DNA of 64,000 nt from Aquimarina sp. Aq107 (lineage in GTDB: Bacteria > Bacteroidota > Bacteroidia > Flavobacteriales > Flavobacteriaceae): contig NZ_OX030782.1 of NCBI RefSeq assembly GCF_943733665.1, positions 2,962,501 to 3,026,500 on the forward strand, written 5' to 3'. Shown piece after piece: positions 43,667 to 51,330 of the stretch. Position 1 is the stretch's first letter; each line of letters starts with the position of its first letter. The position numbers and the translations under genes are program-made. Under the pieces are notes generated by a model, which saw nothing but the letters and a program-made list of their open reading frames with translations, was not told where the DNA came from and searched no databases.

Positions 43667-44347
43667 ATGGCAAAATATACACGAATTGAAGTAGCACAAG
43701 TAATGGGAAACACAGGAGTTGTTCCCCTATTCTATCATAAAGATATTGATATTGTAAAAAAAGTGATCAAAGCTAGTTATGATGGAGGTGCACGAGTATT
43801 TGAATTTACCAATAGAGGTGATCACGCACAAGATATATTTACTGAAATATCCAAGTGGATTGAAAATGAATTACCTGGTATGATTCTAGGAATTGGATCT
43901 GTTGTTGATCCGGGTACGGCATCATTATTTATACAAAAAGGAGCAAATTTTATCGTATCCCCCATTTTAAATCCTGAAATAGCAAAAGTTTGTAATCGCA
44001 GAAAAATTGCATGGCTTCCAGGTTGTGCAACACTTACTGAAATAAATTATGCCGAGGAATTAGGAGCAGAAATCGTAAAAATATTTCCGGCAGCACAAAT
44101 TGGTGGAGCTGATTTTGTCAAAGGAATAAAAGCGCCTTGTCCATGGACTAGTATAATGCCAAGTGGAGGAGTATCACCAGAAGAAAAAAACCTTACGGAT
44201 TGGTTCAATGCAGGAGTGCACTGTGTAGGAATGGGATCTAAGCTCATTGCGAAGGATGAAAGTGGAAACTTTGATTATGATAAAATAACAGAATTAACTA
44301 AAAGTTCACTAAAGATTGTCAAAGATTTAAAGAGTAGCAATCATTAA
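43667..44347 (+). CDS. eda: KDPG aldolase (2-keto-3-deoxy-6-phosphogluconate aldolase)
   Basis: The 226-aa class I aldolase splits KDPG to pyruvate and glyceraldehyde-3-phosphate. The Schiff-base Lys is in GAEIVKIFPAAQIGGADFVKG, the Glu/Thr active-site region is VFEFTNRGDHA, and GIGSVVDPGTASLFIQKGA and MPSGGVSPEE are family phosphate and substrate loops. It completes the alginate monomer pathway encoded from kdgF onward. It is the last gene of the first unit; about 115 bases later the second operator starts the next unit. Confidence 0.93.
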   Translation: MAKYTRIEVAQVMGNTGVVPLFYHKDIDIVKKVIKASYDGGARVFEFTNRGDHAQDIFTEISKWIENELPGMILGIGSVVDPGTASLFIQKGANFIVSPILNPEIAKVCNRRKIAWLPGCATLTEINYAEELGAEIVKIFPAAQIGGADFVKGIKAPCPWTSIMPSGGVSPEEKNLTDWFNAGVHCVGMGSKLIAKDESGNFDYDKITELTKSSLKIVKDLKSSNH

Positions 44348-44456
44348 TTTTTCTGCATTTATCGATCTAAAGACTTATTTCGAATAACAAATTGTTAAGA
44401 AATAAAGCAAATCACATGATTTTCAATAAAAATTGTGTTAAATAAAAATAAATCTA

Positions 44457-44464
44457 TATATTTG
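44457..44464 (+). promoter_or_regulatory. Promoter -7 element of the second alginate unit
   Basis: TATATTTG matches TAnnTTTG and runs into the operator, as at 28062. A TTGTG (44433-44437) lies upstream at about 19-21 bases, near the -33 position but not an exact TTTG. Confidence 0.6.
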
Positions 44465-44485
44465 GTTAACCAATGTGGTTAACCA
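44463..44485. promoter_or_regulatory. Double palindromic operator (site 2), same as upstream of gntR
   Basis: TGGTTAACCA (44463-44472), three bases ATG, TGGTTAACCA (44476-44485), ending 37 bases before the ATG at 44523. It repeats the arrangement at 28068-28090 with a single base difference in the second half. This places the 44.5-kb gene, and probably the two after it, under the same regulator. Confidence 0.8.
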
Positions 44486-44522
44486 AATATAAATTTCACC
44501 CAATTATCAAAACAAGACAATT

Positions 44523-45719
44523 ATGAAAAATTTATTACTTATCTGTATAATGTTTACGATGAGCTTCGCTTTTGCTCAAATTCCTTCGGGATCCGGAGTA
44601 TATCTTAACAAACTAATTGTTAGTCCTAATGGAGATGATCTTACTAATGAGTATATCGAAATTCGCGGTACTCCTGATGCAGTTATACCATCTGATCTAT
44701 ATTTAATTAATGTTGAAGGTGATGGAGAAGCTAGTAGAGATGATTACGGAGAAGTTGGTGAAGTAATTCAACTAGGTGATGGAACAAGAACTTTTGGTTC
44801 TAATGGCTTTTTAGCGATTGTAGCCAACTATACGGATGAAAACACAAATGTGGTAACAACAAATCCATATACTAGTGTTATTGCAGCAGGAACAACCATA
44901 GTGACTATAGAACTTATTGGAAATGATGTTACAGGTTCTTCTAGTAGTAATGTTTCTTCATTCACACCAGATATCGGTTATGATGGAAATTTCGAAGATT
45001 GGAGTGCTACATATATGTTAGTACAAGCTCCAAGTGACCCAAGTGGTGTTGATATTGATGCAGATAATGATGGTGTTATTGATGCAACTGGAGATCATAC
45101 AATGTGGACTCGTTATGATTCTGTAAGCTTTTTAGATGAAGATGATTTATTAGATTCAGGAGATAATGGTGAGTTTGGGTATGGACAAATCATAGTTGTT
45201 AGAGATTTAGCAGAAAACTCTAGTAATGGTATTTTCACTGACACAGGAGCAACTGTAATAGAAAACACAGGTAGTAATGTACATTTCTGGGGAAGACAAG
45301 GAACCTCTACAGGTTTTACTACATCGGATTGGATAGCTGCCTCATTTGATGGAACAGGTCCTAATTGGGAATTCTCAGGTAACACTGCAAGAGTATCTCC
45401 TGCAGAATTTGCAAGCTATATTATTCCTAGTGAAATATATGGAGCCCTAAATCCTACTGCTGCTACGCTATCTATTACAGAACAAGAATTAACCGACGAT
45501 ATTTCATTTTTCCCAAATCCAACTACTAACGTAATTAATGTAAGTTCTAAGAATGACATCATTTCATCTATTGAAGTTGTAGACGTGACTGGTAAAATAT
45601 TAGTTCAAAAAGAAAATAATTTAGACGTTATTGATTTAACATCTTTCTCCACTGGATTATATTACATGAATATCTATGGTGATGGAGCTAAGATTACCAA
45701 AGCAATCGTTAAAAATTAA
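44523..45719 (+). CDS. T9SS-secreted protein of unknown function in the alginate regulon
   Basis: The 398-aa protein has a signal peptide (cleavage after FAQ) and a C-terminal type A T9SS sorting domain (about residues 325-398: ISFFPNPTTNVINVSS, then SSIEVVDVTGKIL and LTSFSTGLYYMNIY). It is thus exported to the surface or medium. The N-terminal region GVYLNKLIVSPNGDDLTNEYIEIRG looks like a lamin-tail-type (LTD) beta domain. The middle contains an Asp-rich stretch (DIDADNDGVIDATGD) that may bind calcium. No enzyme motif is seen. It stands directly behind the second copy of the alginate operator, so a part in alginate binding or use is inferred. Confidence 0.75.
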   Translation: MKNLLLICIMFTMSFAFAQIPSGSGVYLNKLIVSPNGDDLTNEYIEIRGTPDAVIPSDLYLINVEGDGEASRDDYGEVGEVIQLGDGTRTFGSNGFLAIVANYTDENTNVVTTNPYTSVIAAGTTIVTIELIGNDVTGSSSSNVSSFTPDIGYDGNFEDWSATYMLVQAPSDPSGVDIDADNDGVIDATGDHTMWTRYDSVSFLDEDDLLDSGDNGEFGYGQIIVVRDLAENSSNGIFTDTGATVIENTGSNVHFWGRQGTSTGFTTSDWIAASFDGTGPNWEFSGNTARVSPAEFASYIIPSEIYGALNPTAATLSITEQELTDDISFFPNPTTNVINVSSKNDIISSIEVVDVTGKILVQKENNLDVIDLTSFSTGLYYMNIYGDGAKITKAIVKN

Positions 45720-45761
45720 GAAATACTTTTTAAACAGTTTGATTTTAATTTGAGTTTAGAT

Positions 45762-45791
45762 AATATCCTTGCATATTTTTGCAAGGATATT
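45762..45791 (+). terminator. Strong hairpin after the T9SS protein gene
   Basis: AATATCCTTGCA (45762-45773) pairs perfectly with TGCAAGGATATT (45780-45791) around a 6-base loop. No U-tract follows, so it may stop only part of the transcripts or protect the upstream mRNA, giving less of the two lyase-like proteins. Confidence 0.6.
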
Positions 45792-45825
45792 CCTATTAAA
45801 ACCTAAATGTAATACCCCATAGATA

Positions 45826-46947
45826 ATGAAACCTTTTACAATAATTTTTATTCTATTTATAAGTTTTGGTACTCAAGCTCAGGTAACATTAGATGCTGAT
45901 GGTCCCGGCAACACCTATGAACTTATTAATAGCGTTTTTGCACCAACAAGCGGAAATGTCATAGAAGCACCCGGAATTACCGGTAGTACTTGCGATAACC
46001 ATTCTACCTATTCTGGAACAGATGGAAATCGTCATATTGATGAAGTATTCAATACAGACTTAGGGGTTAATGTATTTAGATTTATCATGCATGTTAATGA
46101 AGATATTGATCGCGACAAATGTTCCACTACAGATCGCCAGCGCAATGAAATTAAAACTTACGCTCCTTCTCCTGATAATCTTAAAGGAGTAATAGGAGAA
46201 ACTGTGGAATACAAATGGAAATTTAAAATAGATGCCAACTTTCAACCTTCCGGAAGTTTTACTCATTTTCATCAATTAAAATCTGTTGGAGCAGATTCTG
46301 CAGAAGAAAGTCAGCCGCTGATTACCTTAACTGCTAGAAAGGCAAGTCCGGATCGATTAGAATTAAGATATGCACCTACTACTTCACAATCTACCCTTAC
46401 TACAGTCGATCTATCTGTATTAAAAGGAAATTGGGTTGAAGTTATTGAAACTGTTACCTATGGAGAAACTGGAAATGCTTCTTATAGCATTATCATCACT
46501 AATGTAGATTCGGGATCAGAAATATTAAACTACTCTTCAACTGAACTTAGAATGTGGAAGACAAATGCAGATTTCATTAGGCCAAAATGGGGAATATATA
46601 GAAGTTTAAATTCTGCCTCAGATTTAAGAGATGAAGAAGTATTGTATGCTAACTTTTCCGTAACTGAAAACCCTACGCTCTCTGTACCGACAATATCAGA
46701 AAAAGAATTGTTTGATGTATTTCCGAACCCAACTAAATCAGTCATAAATTTTAATTTTTTCGAGAACACAAATGACTACACAATATCAGTTATAAGTGGA
46801 TCGGGAAAAATTGTCAAGAAACCACAAGAATTAAAAACTACTGATCAGTTAGATATTAGTGATCTTTCTAATGGAGTCTATTTTATAAAAATTATTGATA
46901 AGCAAACTAATACCTTTTCTATAAAGAAAATTGTAAAAATAGATTAA
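45826..46947 (+). CDS. Jelly-roll polysaccharide-lyase-like protein with T9SS sorting domain
   Basis: The 373-aa protein has a signal peptide (cleavage after TQAQ), one beta-jelly-roll domain (about 20-282) and a T9SS type A sorting domain (about 290-373: LFDVFPNPTKSVINFNF, then ISDLSNGVYFIKI). The catalytic-looking motifs are RQRNEIK (104-110), FTHFHQLKSVG (145-155) and RPKWGIYRS (252-260). They parallel the R-x-E-(L/I)-(R/K), Q-x-H and K-x-G-x-Y elements of jelly-roll lyases (PL7, PL13, PL20 / PF14099). Alginate lyase activity is plausible because the gene follows the alginate operator, but I cannot assign a PL family. Confidence 0.72.
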   Translation: MKPFTIIFILFISFGTQAQVTLDADGPGNTYELINSVFAPTSGNVIEAPGITGSTCDNHSTYSGTDGNRHIDEVFNTDLGVNVFRFIMHVNEDIDRDKCSTTDRQRNEIKTYAPSPDNLKGVIGETVEYKWKFKIDANFQPSGSFTHFHQLKSVGADSAEESQPLITLTARKASPDRLELRYAPTTSQSTLTTVDLSVLKGNWVEVIETVTYGETGNASYSIIITNVDSGSEILNYSSTELRMWKTNADFIRPKWGIYRSLNSASDLRDEEVLYANFSVTENPTLSVPTISEKELFDVFPNPTKSVINFNFFENTNDYTISVISGSGKIVKKPQELKTTDQLDISDLSNGVYFIKIIDKQTNTFSIKKIVKID

Positions 46948-46977
46948 TAGAAAGTTTAAAATAAAAAACAACATATT

Positions 46978-47799
46978 ATGAAATTTGCTTTTGTACTATT
47001 TGCTCTTTTGACATACATTTCTTCTTATGCTCAGGTTTCTCTTACTGCTGATGGCCCAGGAAACACATATGAGCTTATTACTTCTAAATTGGCTCCAGGA
47101 TATAATCCTATAGAAGCGCCAGGTATGGTAAGAAAAGATTGTGATAACCATCTTAATTATGGTGAGCACATTAGTGAAGTTTATGATGATGAACTCGCTA
47201 AGAATGTATTTAAATTTGTCATTCATGTTAAAGAAGACAATGACCGTTGCAAAACTTTTGATAGACAACGTAATGAAATAAAAAGCTATAAATCATCACC
47301 AGATAATCTAAAAGCTACGATTGGGGAAACTGTAGAGTACAAATGGAAATTCAAGATAGATAAAAACTTTAAGCCATCTAAGAACTTTACGCACCTCCAT
47401 CAATTAAAATCTGTAGGAGAAACAGAAAAAGCAAAACCTATTATCACCCTTACAGCTAGAAAAGGAAGTGTTGATAAATTAGAGCTTAGACATTCTAGCG
47501 GAAAAGATCAAAATACACTTAAAAAAGTAGATTTGGACCTATTAAGAGGTAATTGGGTAATGGTTACAGAAAAAGTTACTTACGGAAACTTAGGTAAAAC
47601 CTCTTACGATATATCTATCGCCAATATAAAAACAGGAAAAATAATTTTGGAATACCAGAGTACTAACCTACAAATATGGAATGCAGGTGCAGAATTCGTT
47701 AGACCAAAATGGGGAATCTATAGGAGTTTAAAAAACGCACAAAACCTTAGAGATGAAGAAGTACTATTTGCAGATTTTTCTATTAAAGAAAGTAAATAA
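46978..47799 (+). CDS. Jelly-roll polysaccharide-lyase-like protein, paralogue without sorting domain
   Basis: The 273-aa protein is a close paralogue of the previous one: same signal-peptide style (YAQ), same opening LTADGPGNTYELI, RQRNEIK at 96-102, THLHQLKSVGE and RPKWGIYRSL near the end. It stops after the jelly roll (FSIKES), so it lacks the T9SS domain and probably stays periplasmic. One copy outside and one inside the cell fits stepwise digestion of imported oligomers. Conserved CDNH near the N-terminus in both may bind metal or form a disulfide. The gap to the first copy is 30 bases. Confidence 0.72.
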   Translation: MKFAFVLFALLTYISSYAQVSLTADGPGNTYELITSKLAPGYNPIEAPGMVRKDCDNHLNYGEHISEVYDDELAKNVFKFVIHVKEDNDRCKTFDRQRNEIKSYKSSPDNLKATIGETVEYKWKFKIDKNFKPSKNFTHLHQLKSVGETEKAKPIITLTARKGSVDKLELRHSSGKDQNTLKKVDLDLLRGNWVMVTEKVTYGNLGKTSYDISIANIKTGKIILEYQSTNLQIWNAGAEFVRPKWGIYRSLKNAQNLRDEEVLFADFSIKESK

Positions 47800-47843
47800 T
47801 TGACATTAGCAGAATTAATCACCTATAAAAATATTTTTTCGCT

Positions 47844-48704
47844 CTACAGATCAAAGACTCTACTTAAATTAAACCCAAAGAAAAAATCACCATCTCCCCA
47901 ATCTCCAGATCCTTGACCTAAGAAACCATTTTCAAACATAGGTTGTGCATTTGTAAAATGAACCTGAAATACATGACCTCCTGTTTCTATATCAAAACCT
48001 ATTGATAATGGATTTTTAAAAGTAGAAGTACTACTTCTATTAAAATGATATCCGTAATCTACATTAAGACTAAAACGTTTCGTTAATTTGTAACGACCTC
48101 CTACTCCCATAATAAACTGAGAATTATCCTGATCATCAAATCTAACAAAATTTTCATGTAAATAAGACGGTGCTAGTTCTAATGAAAGCCTTTTGCTAAA
48201 CTTTCTAGAAATTAAAACTTGAGACACATAAGATAATCTATTATTAAATTCTAATTTAGGTAATTGATTTTTTTCTAAACCTGTATTAATCGTTAATAAA
48301 TTATATCCAACAATAGTAAAAGGGAATCCGTTTTTTTTCTGTCTTGTTAATCTATACTTAATATGAGCTCCATAGGTTTTTTGAAAAGAGCTACGAGCGA
48401 AACCAACATTTAATCCATCAGTAATACCATAAATAAACTTAAGTTGAGTGACAGCCTGATCCAACCCGAAGAGATCATCAATACCATTTTCTACACTCCC
48501 GAAACGGTGAGCAACTACAAAAAATAGGCTTCGTTTATTAACCAATTTTGTGGATTCAAAATTCACAACCTTAAGTCCCTTAAAAGTAGATGTGACATAA
48601 TTATCTTCCTGAACATCAGACTCTAACTCATTTAACAAGTCATCTTGAGCAAGTGTAATATATGGTAGTAAAAATAAAATGAATAAGAGTTTTCTCATGA
48701 ACAT
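47844..48704 (-). CDS. DUF5777 family outer-membrane beta-barrel protein
   Basis: The 286-aa protein has a signal peptide (LPYITLAQ) and a barrel-like body of alternating strands ending in an aromatic-hydrophobic tail (LSRVFDL). I recognise the DUF5777 pattern GLKVVNFESTKLVNKRSLFFVVAHRFGSV and GLDQAVTQLKFIYGITDGLNVG. Function is unknown; homologues usually lie beside YceI-like and cytochrome-like genes, as here. It shares a strand with the OB-fold gene 26 bases upstream, and converges with the lyase-like gene. Confidence 0.75.
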   Translation of the reverse strand: MFMRKLLFILFLLPYITLAQDDLLNELESDVQEDNYVTSTFKGLKVVNFESTKLVNKRSLFFVVAHRFGSVENGIDDLFGLDQAVTQLKFIYGITDGLNVGFARSSFQKTYGAHIKYRLTRQKKNGFPFTIVGYNLLTINTGLEKNQLPKLEFNNRLSYVSQVLISRKFSKRLSLELAPSYLHENFVRFDDQDNSQFIMGVGGRYKLTKRFSLNVDYGYHFNRSSTSTFKNPLSIGFDIETGGHVFQVHFTNAQPMFENGFLGQGSGDWGDGDFFFGFNLSRVFDL

Positions 48705-48730
48705 GATTTTAAAATACTAATAAAAAGAAA

Positions 48731-49114
48731 TTATTTAATAATTGATGCTTGGTCTAGCTTAACTACTTCCAGCAGTTCGTCATAACCGATGCACCTACCC
48801 TTTATGGTATATTTTGATTGTAAACTAGATCCGGCAATATTATGATCAACATCAAAAGTACAATATGCAGCTTCATTGAGCATTAAAGAATTATCTTCTA
48901 TTTCGGTCACTTCTCCTTTAACAATAATTGTTTTATTTAAATACTTTTTAGAAGCCGTATCAGGACTTTCTGAAAATTCTCTTGCCAAATCAGTAGCATC
49001 AACTGTAAATTCAGCCTTTTCCTCCTGAATATCCCTATGAGATTGATACACATATTTATATCCAACAAAAGCCGTAATACCTAAAATTAAAATTACTATG
49101 AGCAGTTTTTTCAT
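48731..49114 (-). CDS. Membrane-anchored OB-fold protein (tRNA_anti-like family)
   Basis: The 127-aa protein has one N-terminal membrane segment (residues 3-22) and an OB-fold-like domain of the OB_tRNA_anti-like family (PF12869 type): FTVDATDLAREFSESPDTASKKYLNKTIIVKGEV, then CTFD and YTIKGRCIGYDE. In Bacteroidota such proteins are exported or membrane-bound and of unknown role; they do not bind tRNA as far as is known. It probably forms an operon with the DUF5777 gene and is divergent from the haem protein gene. Confidence 0.72.
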   Translation of the reverse strand: MKKLLIVILILGITAFVGYKYVYQSHRDIQEEKAEFTVDATDLAREFSESPDTASKKYLNKTIIVKGEVTEIEDNSLMLNEAAYCTFDVDHNIAGSSLQSKYTIKGRCIGYDELLEVVKLDQASIIK

Positions 49115-49241
49115 TGTGTATTTTCTGTTTAAACTTGTTTTAAAAGTATGAAAATTATCGACCTAATGAAACATATTTTTGCATATCAATTAAATTTGAT
49201 CTAATTTTTACCTTCCAAAACTAGAACTCAATAGGCAATTT

Positions 49242-49607
49242 ATGAAAATATATATTTCGAAATTTTTAATTTTTTGTGCAATTTTATTCAACATAAGTTG
49301 TGAAAATGATAGCGAAAAAGATTTAATAGATATTACTCCTGTTACTGTGGTGACTTATGACAATAATGTAAAATCTATTATTGACAATAACTGCACCTCT
49401 TGTCATACTGACCCACCGATTAACTTTGCTCCAATGCCACTTTTAACTTTTGATCAAGTAAAAGAAGCTGTAGATAATAGAGCATTACTTGATAGAGTTT
49501 CTTCAGAAGATATTAGTTTTTTGATGCCTTCTGGTGGACCTAGATTACCACAAGCTACCATCGATATTATATTACAATGGAATACTGATGGATTATTAGA
49601 ACAATAA
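49242..49607 (+). CDS. Mono-haem c-type lipoprotein
   Basis: The 121-aa protein has a lipoprotein signal (lipobox FNISC) and one haem c motif CTSCH in NNCTSCHTDPP; a Met in DISFLMPSGGP may be the distal ligand. The whole pattern NVKSIIDNNCTSCH followed by PLLTFDQVKEAVDN is that of small Bacteroidota cytochrome-like lipoproteins. It is probably an electron carrier at the envelope. The YceI gene follows after 12 bases. No substrate or partner is identified by sequence. Confidence 0.8.
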   Translation: MKIYISKFLIFCAILFNISCENDSEKDLIDITPVTVVTYDNNVKSIIDNNCTSCHTDPPINFAPMPLLTFDQVKEAVDNRALLDRVSSEDISFLMPSGGPRLPQATIDIILQWNTDGLLEQ

Positions 49608-49619
49608 AACCGCATACCC

Positions 49620-50159
49620 ATGAAAAATCTCTTATTCTTTTTGTTAATGCTTGTTTCAGGATCTATTCTTGCGCAAGGAAAATTTATTACCAAGAAAGGT
49701 ACTATTAGTTTTGAAGCTTCTGTACCATCTTTCGAAGAAGTAAAAGCGAAAAACAGTACCGTAACTGCTATTTTAAATACAGATAATGGTGACTTTGCAG
49801 CTTTAGCCTTAATTAAAGGTTTCAGGTTTAAAAATGCTTTGATGGAAGAACATTTTAATGAAAACTATATTGAATCTGACGATTATCCGAAAGCTACTTT
49901 TAAAGGTAAACTTGTAGATTTTGATAACAGTAATATTCAAAATGAATACATGATTAAAGGAACATTATCATTACATGGAAAAACAAAAGAAATCGAGGTA
50001 AAATGCATAGTCAACAAAGATGGTGATGATACAATTTCTATCTCTTCATCCTTTGTTACAAAACCTGAAGAGTTCGATATTAAAATTCCAAGTATCGTTA
50101 GTAAAAAGATCGCTGATGATATTTCGGTATCACTAAATTTTATTTTAAAAAAGAAATAA
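49620..50159 (+). CDS. YceI-family periplasmic lipocalin-like protein
   Basis: The 179-aa protein has a signal peptide (cleavage after ILAQ) and the YceI fold: ISFEASVPSFEEVKAKNSTVTA, MEEHFNENYIESDDYPKATFKG, YMIKGTLSLHGKTKEI and a C-terminal SVSLNFILKK. YceI proteins bind isoprenoid or other hydrophobic ligands in a beta-barrel. With the upstream haem lipoprotein and the divergent DUF5777 and OB-fold genes it makes a set that I have seen recur in Flavobacteria (from memory). Role in quinone or lipid handling is speculation. Confidence 0.88.
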   Translation: MKNLLFFLLMLVSGSILAQGKFITKKGTISFEASVPSFEEVKAKNSTVTAILNTDNGDFAALALIKGFRFKNALMEEHFNENYIESDDYPKATFKGKLVDFDNSNIQNEYMIKGTLSLHGKTKEIEVKCIVNKDGDDTISISSSFVTKPEEFDIKIPSIVSKKIADDISVSLNFILKKK

Positions 50160-50430
50160 TTTTTAATATTTCACTTTTTTCAACTTGAAATATTCCTTTT
50201 TTAAATCTAATTTTTCCTTTTTAGTACTTTTTTATTGAAAGCATGTACCATAATCCTGTTTATTAGCACTAATAAACTGTTTGAATATTGTTCTATTTAA
50301 TCATTAATATATATAACCAACAATTATGTAAATAACTATACAATCAACATATTTAGATTCAAACACACTAATTAGTTATTTAAAAATCATATTATTTTTT
50401 AATAACGCTCTAATTAAAACTCAACTCTCT

Positions 50431-51330
50431 GTGAAATCTCTTAAAACGTTGCTATATTTTTCCATTTTTAAATATCCTCTTTCGGCCGAAGAAGTTTATT
50501 TGTTTTCTGCTGCATCCGATCAAAATGAAATCAAAAACGAATTAGAATATCTCAAAAAAAAGGGAGTTATTTCTTATGACAACAGTTATTATTTTCTGGA
50601 TGGAAACTTACAATCTGTTTCTCGACGTATAGAGGGAAATAAAATGGCCAAATCAGTTATGCAAAAAGCAATTAAAAAAGGTACTTTAATTGCTAAGTTC
50701 CCTTATGTAAAAGCTGTTGGTATTTCTGGTGCTTTGTCTAAAAATTATCATGATAAAGATGGTGATGTTGATTTTTTTGTGATTACAAAATCAGAACGGC
50801 TTTGGGTTTCAAGAACACTATTAATGTTGTACAAAAAAATATTCTTATTCAATTCCAGAAAGTTCTTTTGTATCAATTACTTTATATCTGAAAGTTCATT
50901 GGAAATATCAGAAAAAAACATATTTACAGCTACCGAATTATTAACTTTAATTCCGGTTTCTGGAGACTTCAGTAGTTTTTACAAACAAAATCAATGGGTT
51001 TCTAACTTTTTACCCAATTTAGAAATAGGTAAATCTTCCATAAAAAACTTAAAAAACAAACCCTTAATAACTAAAACAATAGAATTAATACTTAACACTA
51101 AAATCGGAAATAGTTTAGAACGTATTTTTCTAAAAATGACATTAAAAAAGTGGAATACTAAATTTAAAACTTTACGCAAAGATGATTTTGACATAGCAAT
51201 GAAATCAACAGGTGGGGTATCCAAACATCATCCTAGAAATTTTCAGAAAAAGGTCATTGACAGGTTAAACAAACGGTACAATGAATTTCAATTAAAATAT
51301 AATATCGAATTAGAAAAAGAGCATGCTTGA
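50431..51330 (+). CDS. Nucleotidyltransferase-like protein, first gene of a radical SAM operon
   Basis: The 299-aa protein starts at a GTG. Its N-terminal 85 residues look like a winged-helix (FKYPLSAEEVYLFSAASDQNEIKNELEYLKKKGVISY). The middle has a Pol-beta-type nucleotidyltransferase motif GISGALSKNYHDKDGDVDFFVI, i.e. GxSxA..(D)xD with Asp-Val-Asp as metal ligands. A lysine-rich helical C-terminus follows. I do not recognise a characterised homologue; such proteins occur in Bacteroidota glycan and natural-product clusters. Its stop overlaps the next start by 8 bases. The substrate and even activity are unknown. Confidence 0.7.
   Translation: MKSLKTLLYFSIFKYPLSAEEVYLFSAASDQNEIKNELEYLKKKGVISYDNSYYFLDGNLQSVSRRIEGNKMAKSVMQKAIKKGTLIAKFPYVKAVGISGALSKNYHDKDGDVDFFVITKSERLWVSRTLLMLYKKIFLFNSRKFFCINYFISESSLEISEKNIFTATELLTLIPVSGDFSSFYKQNQWVSNFLPNLEIGKSSIKNLKNKPLITKTIELILNTKIGNSLERIFLKMTLKKWNTKFKTLRKDDFDIAMKSTGGVSKHHPRNFQKKVIDRLNKRYNEFQLKYNIELEKEHA

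Noticed and set aside
50160..50430. A RiPP precursor peptide upstream of the radical SAM operon
   Set aside because: I looked for a short ORF in the 270-base gap, but the region is AT-rich, without a credible start plus coding stretch.
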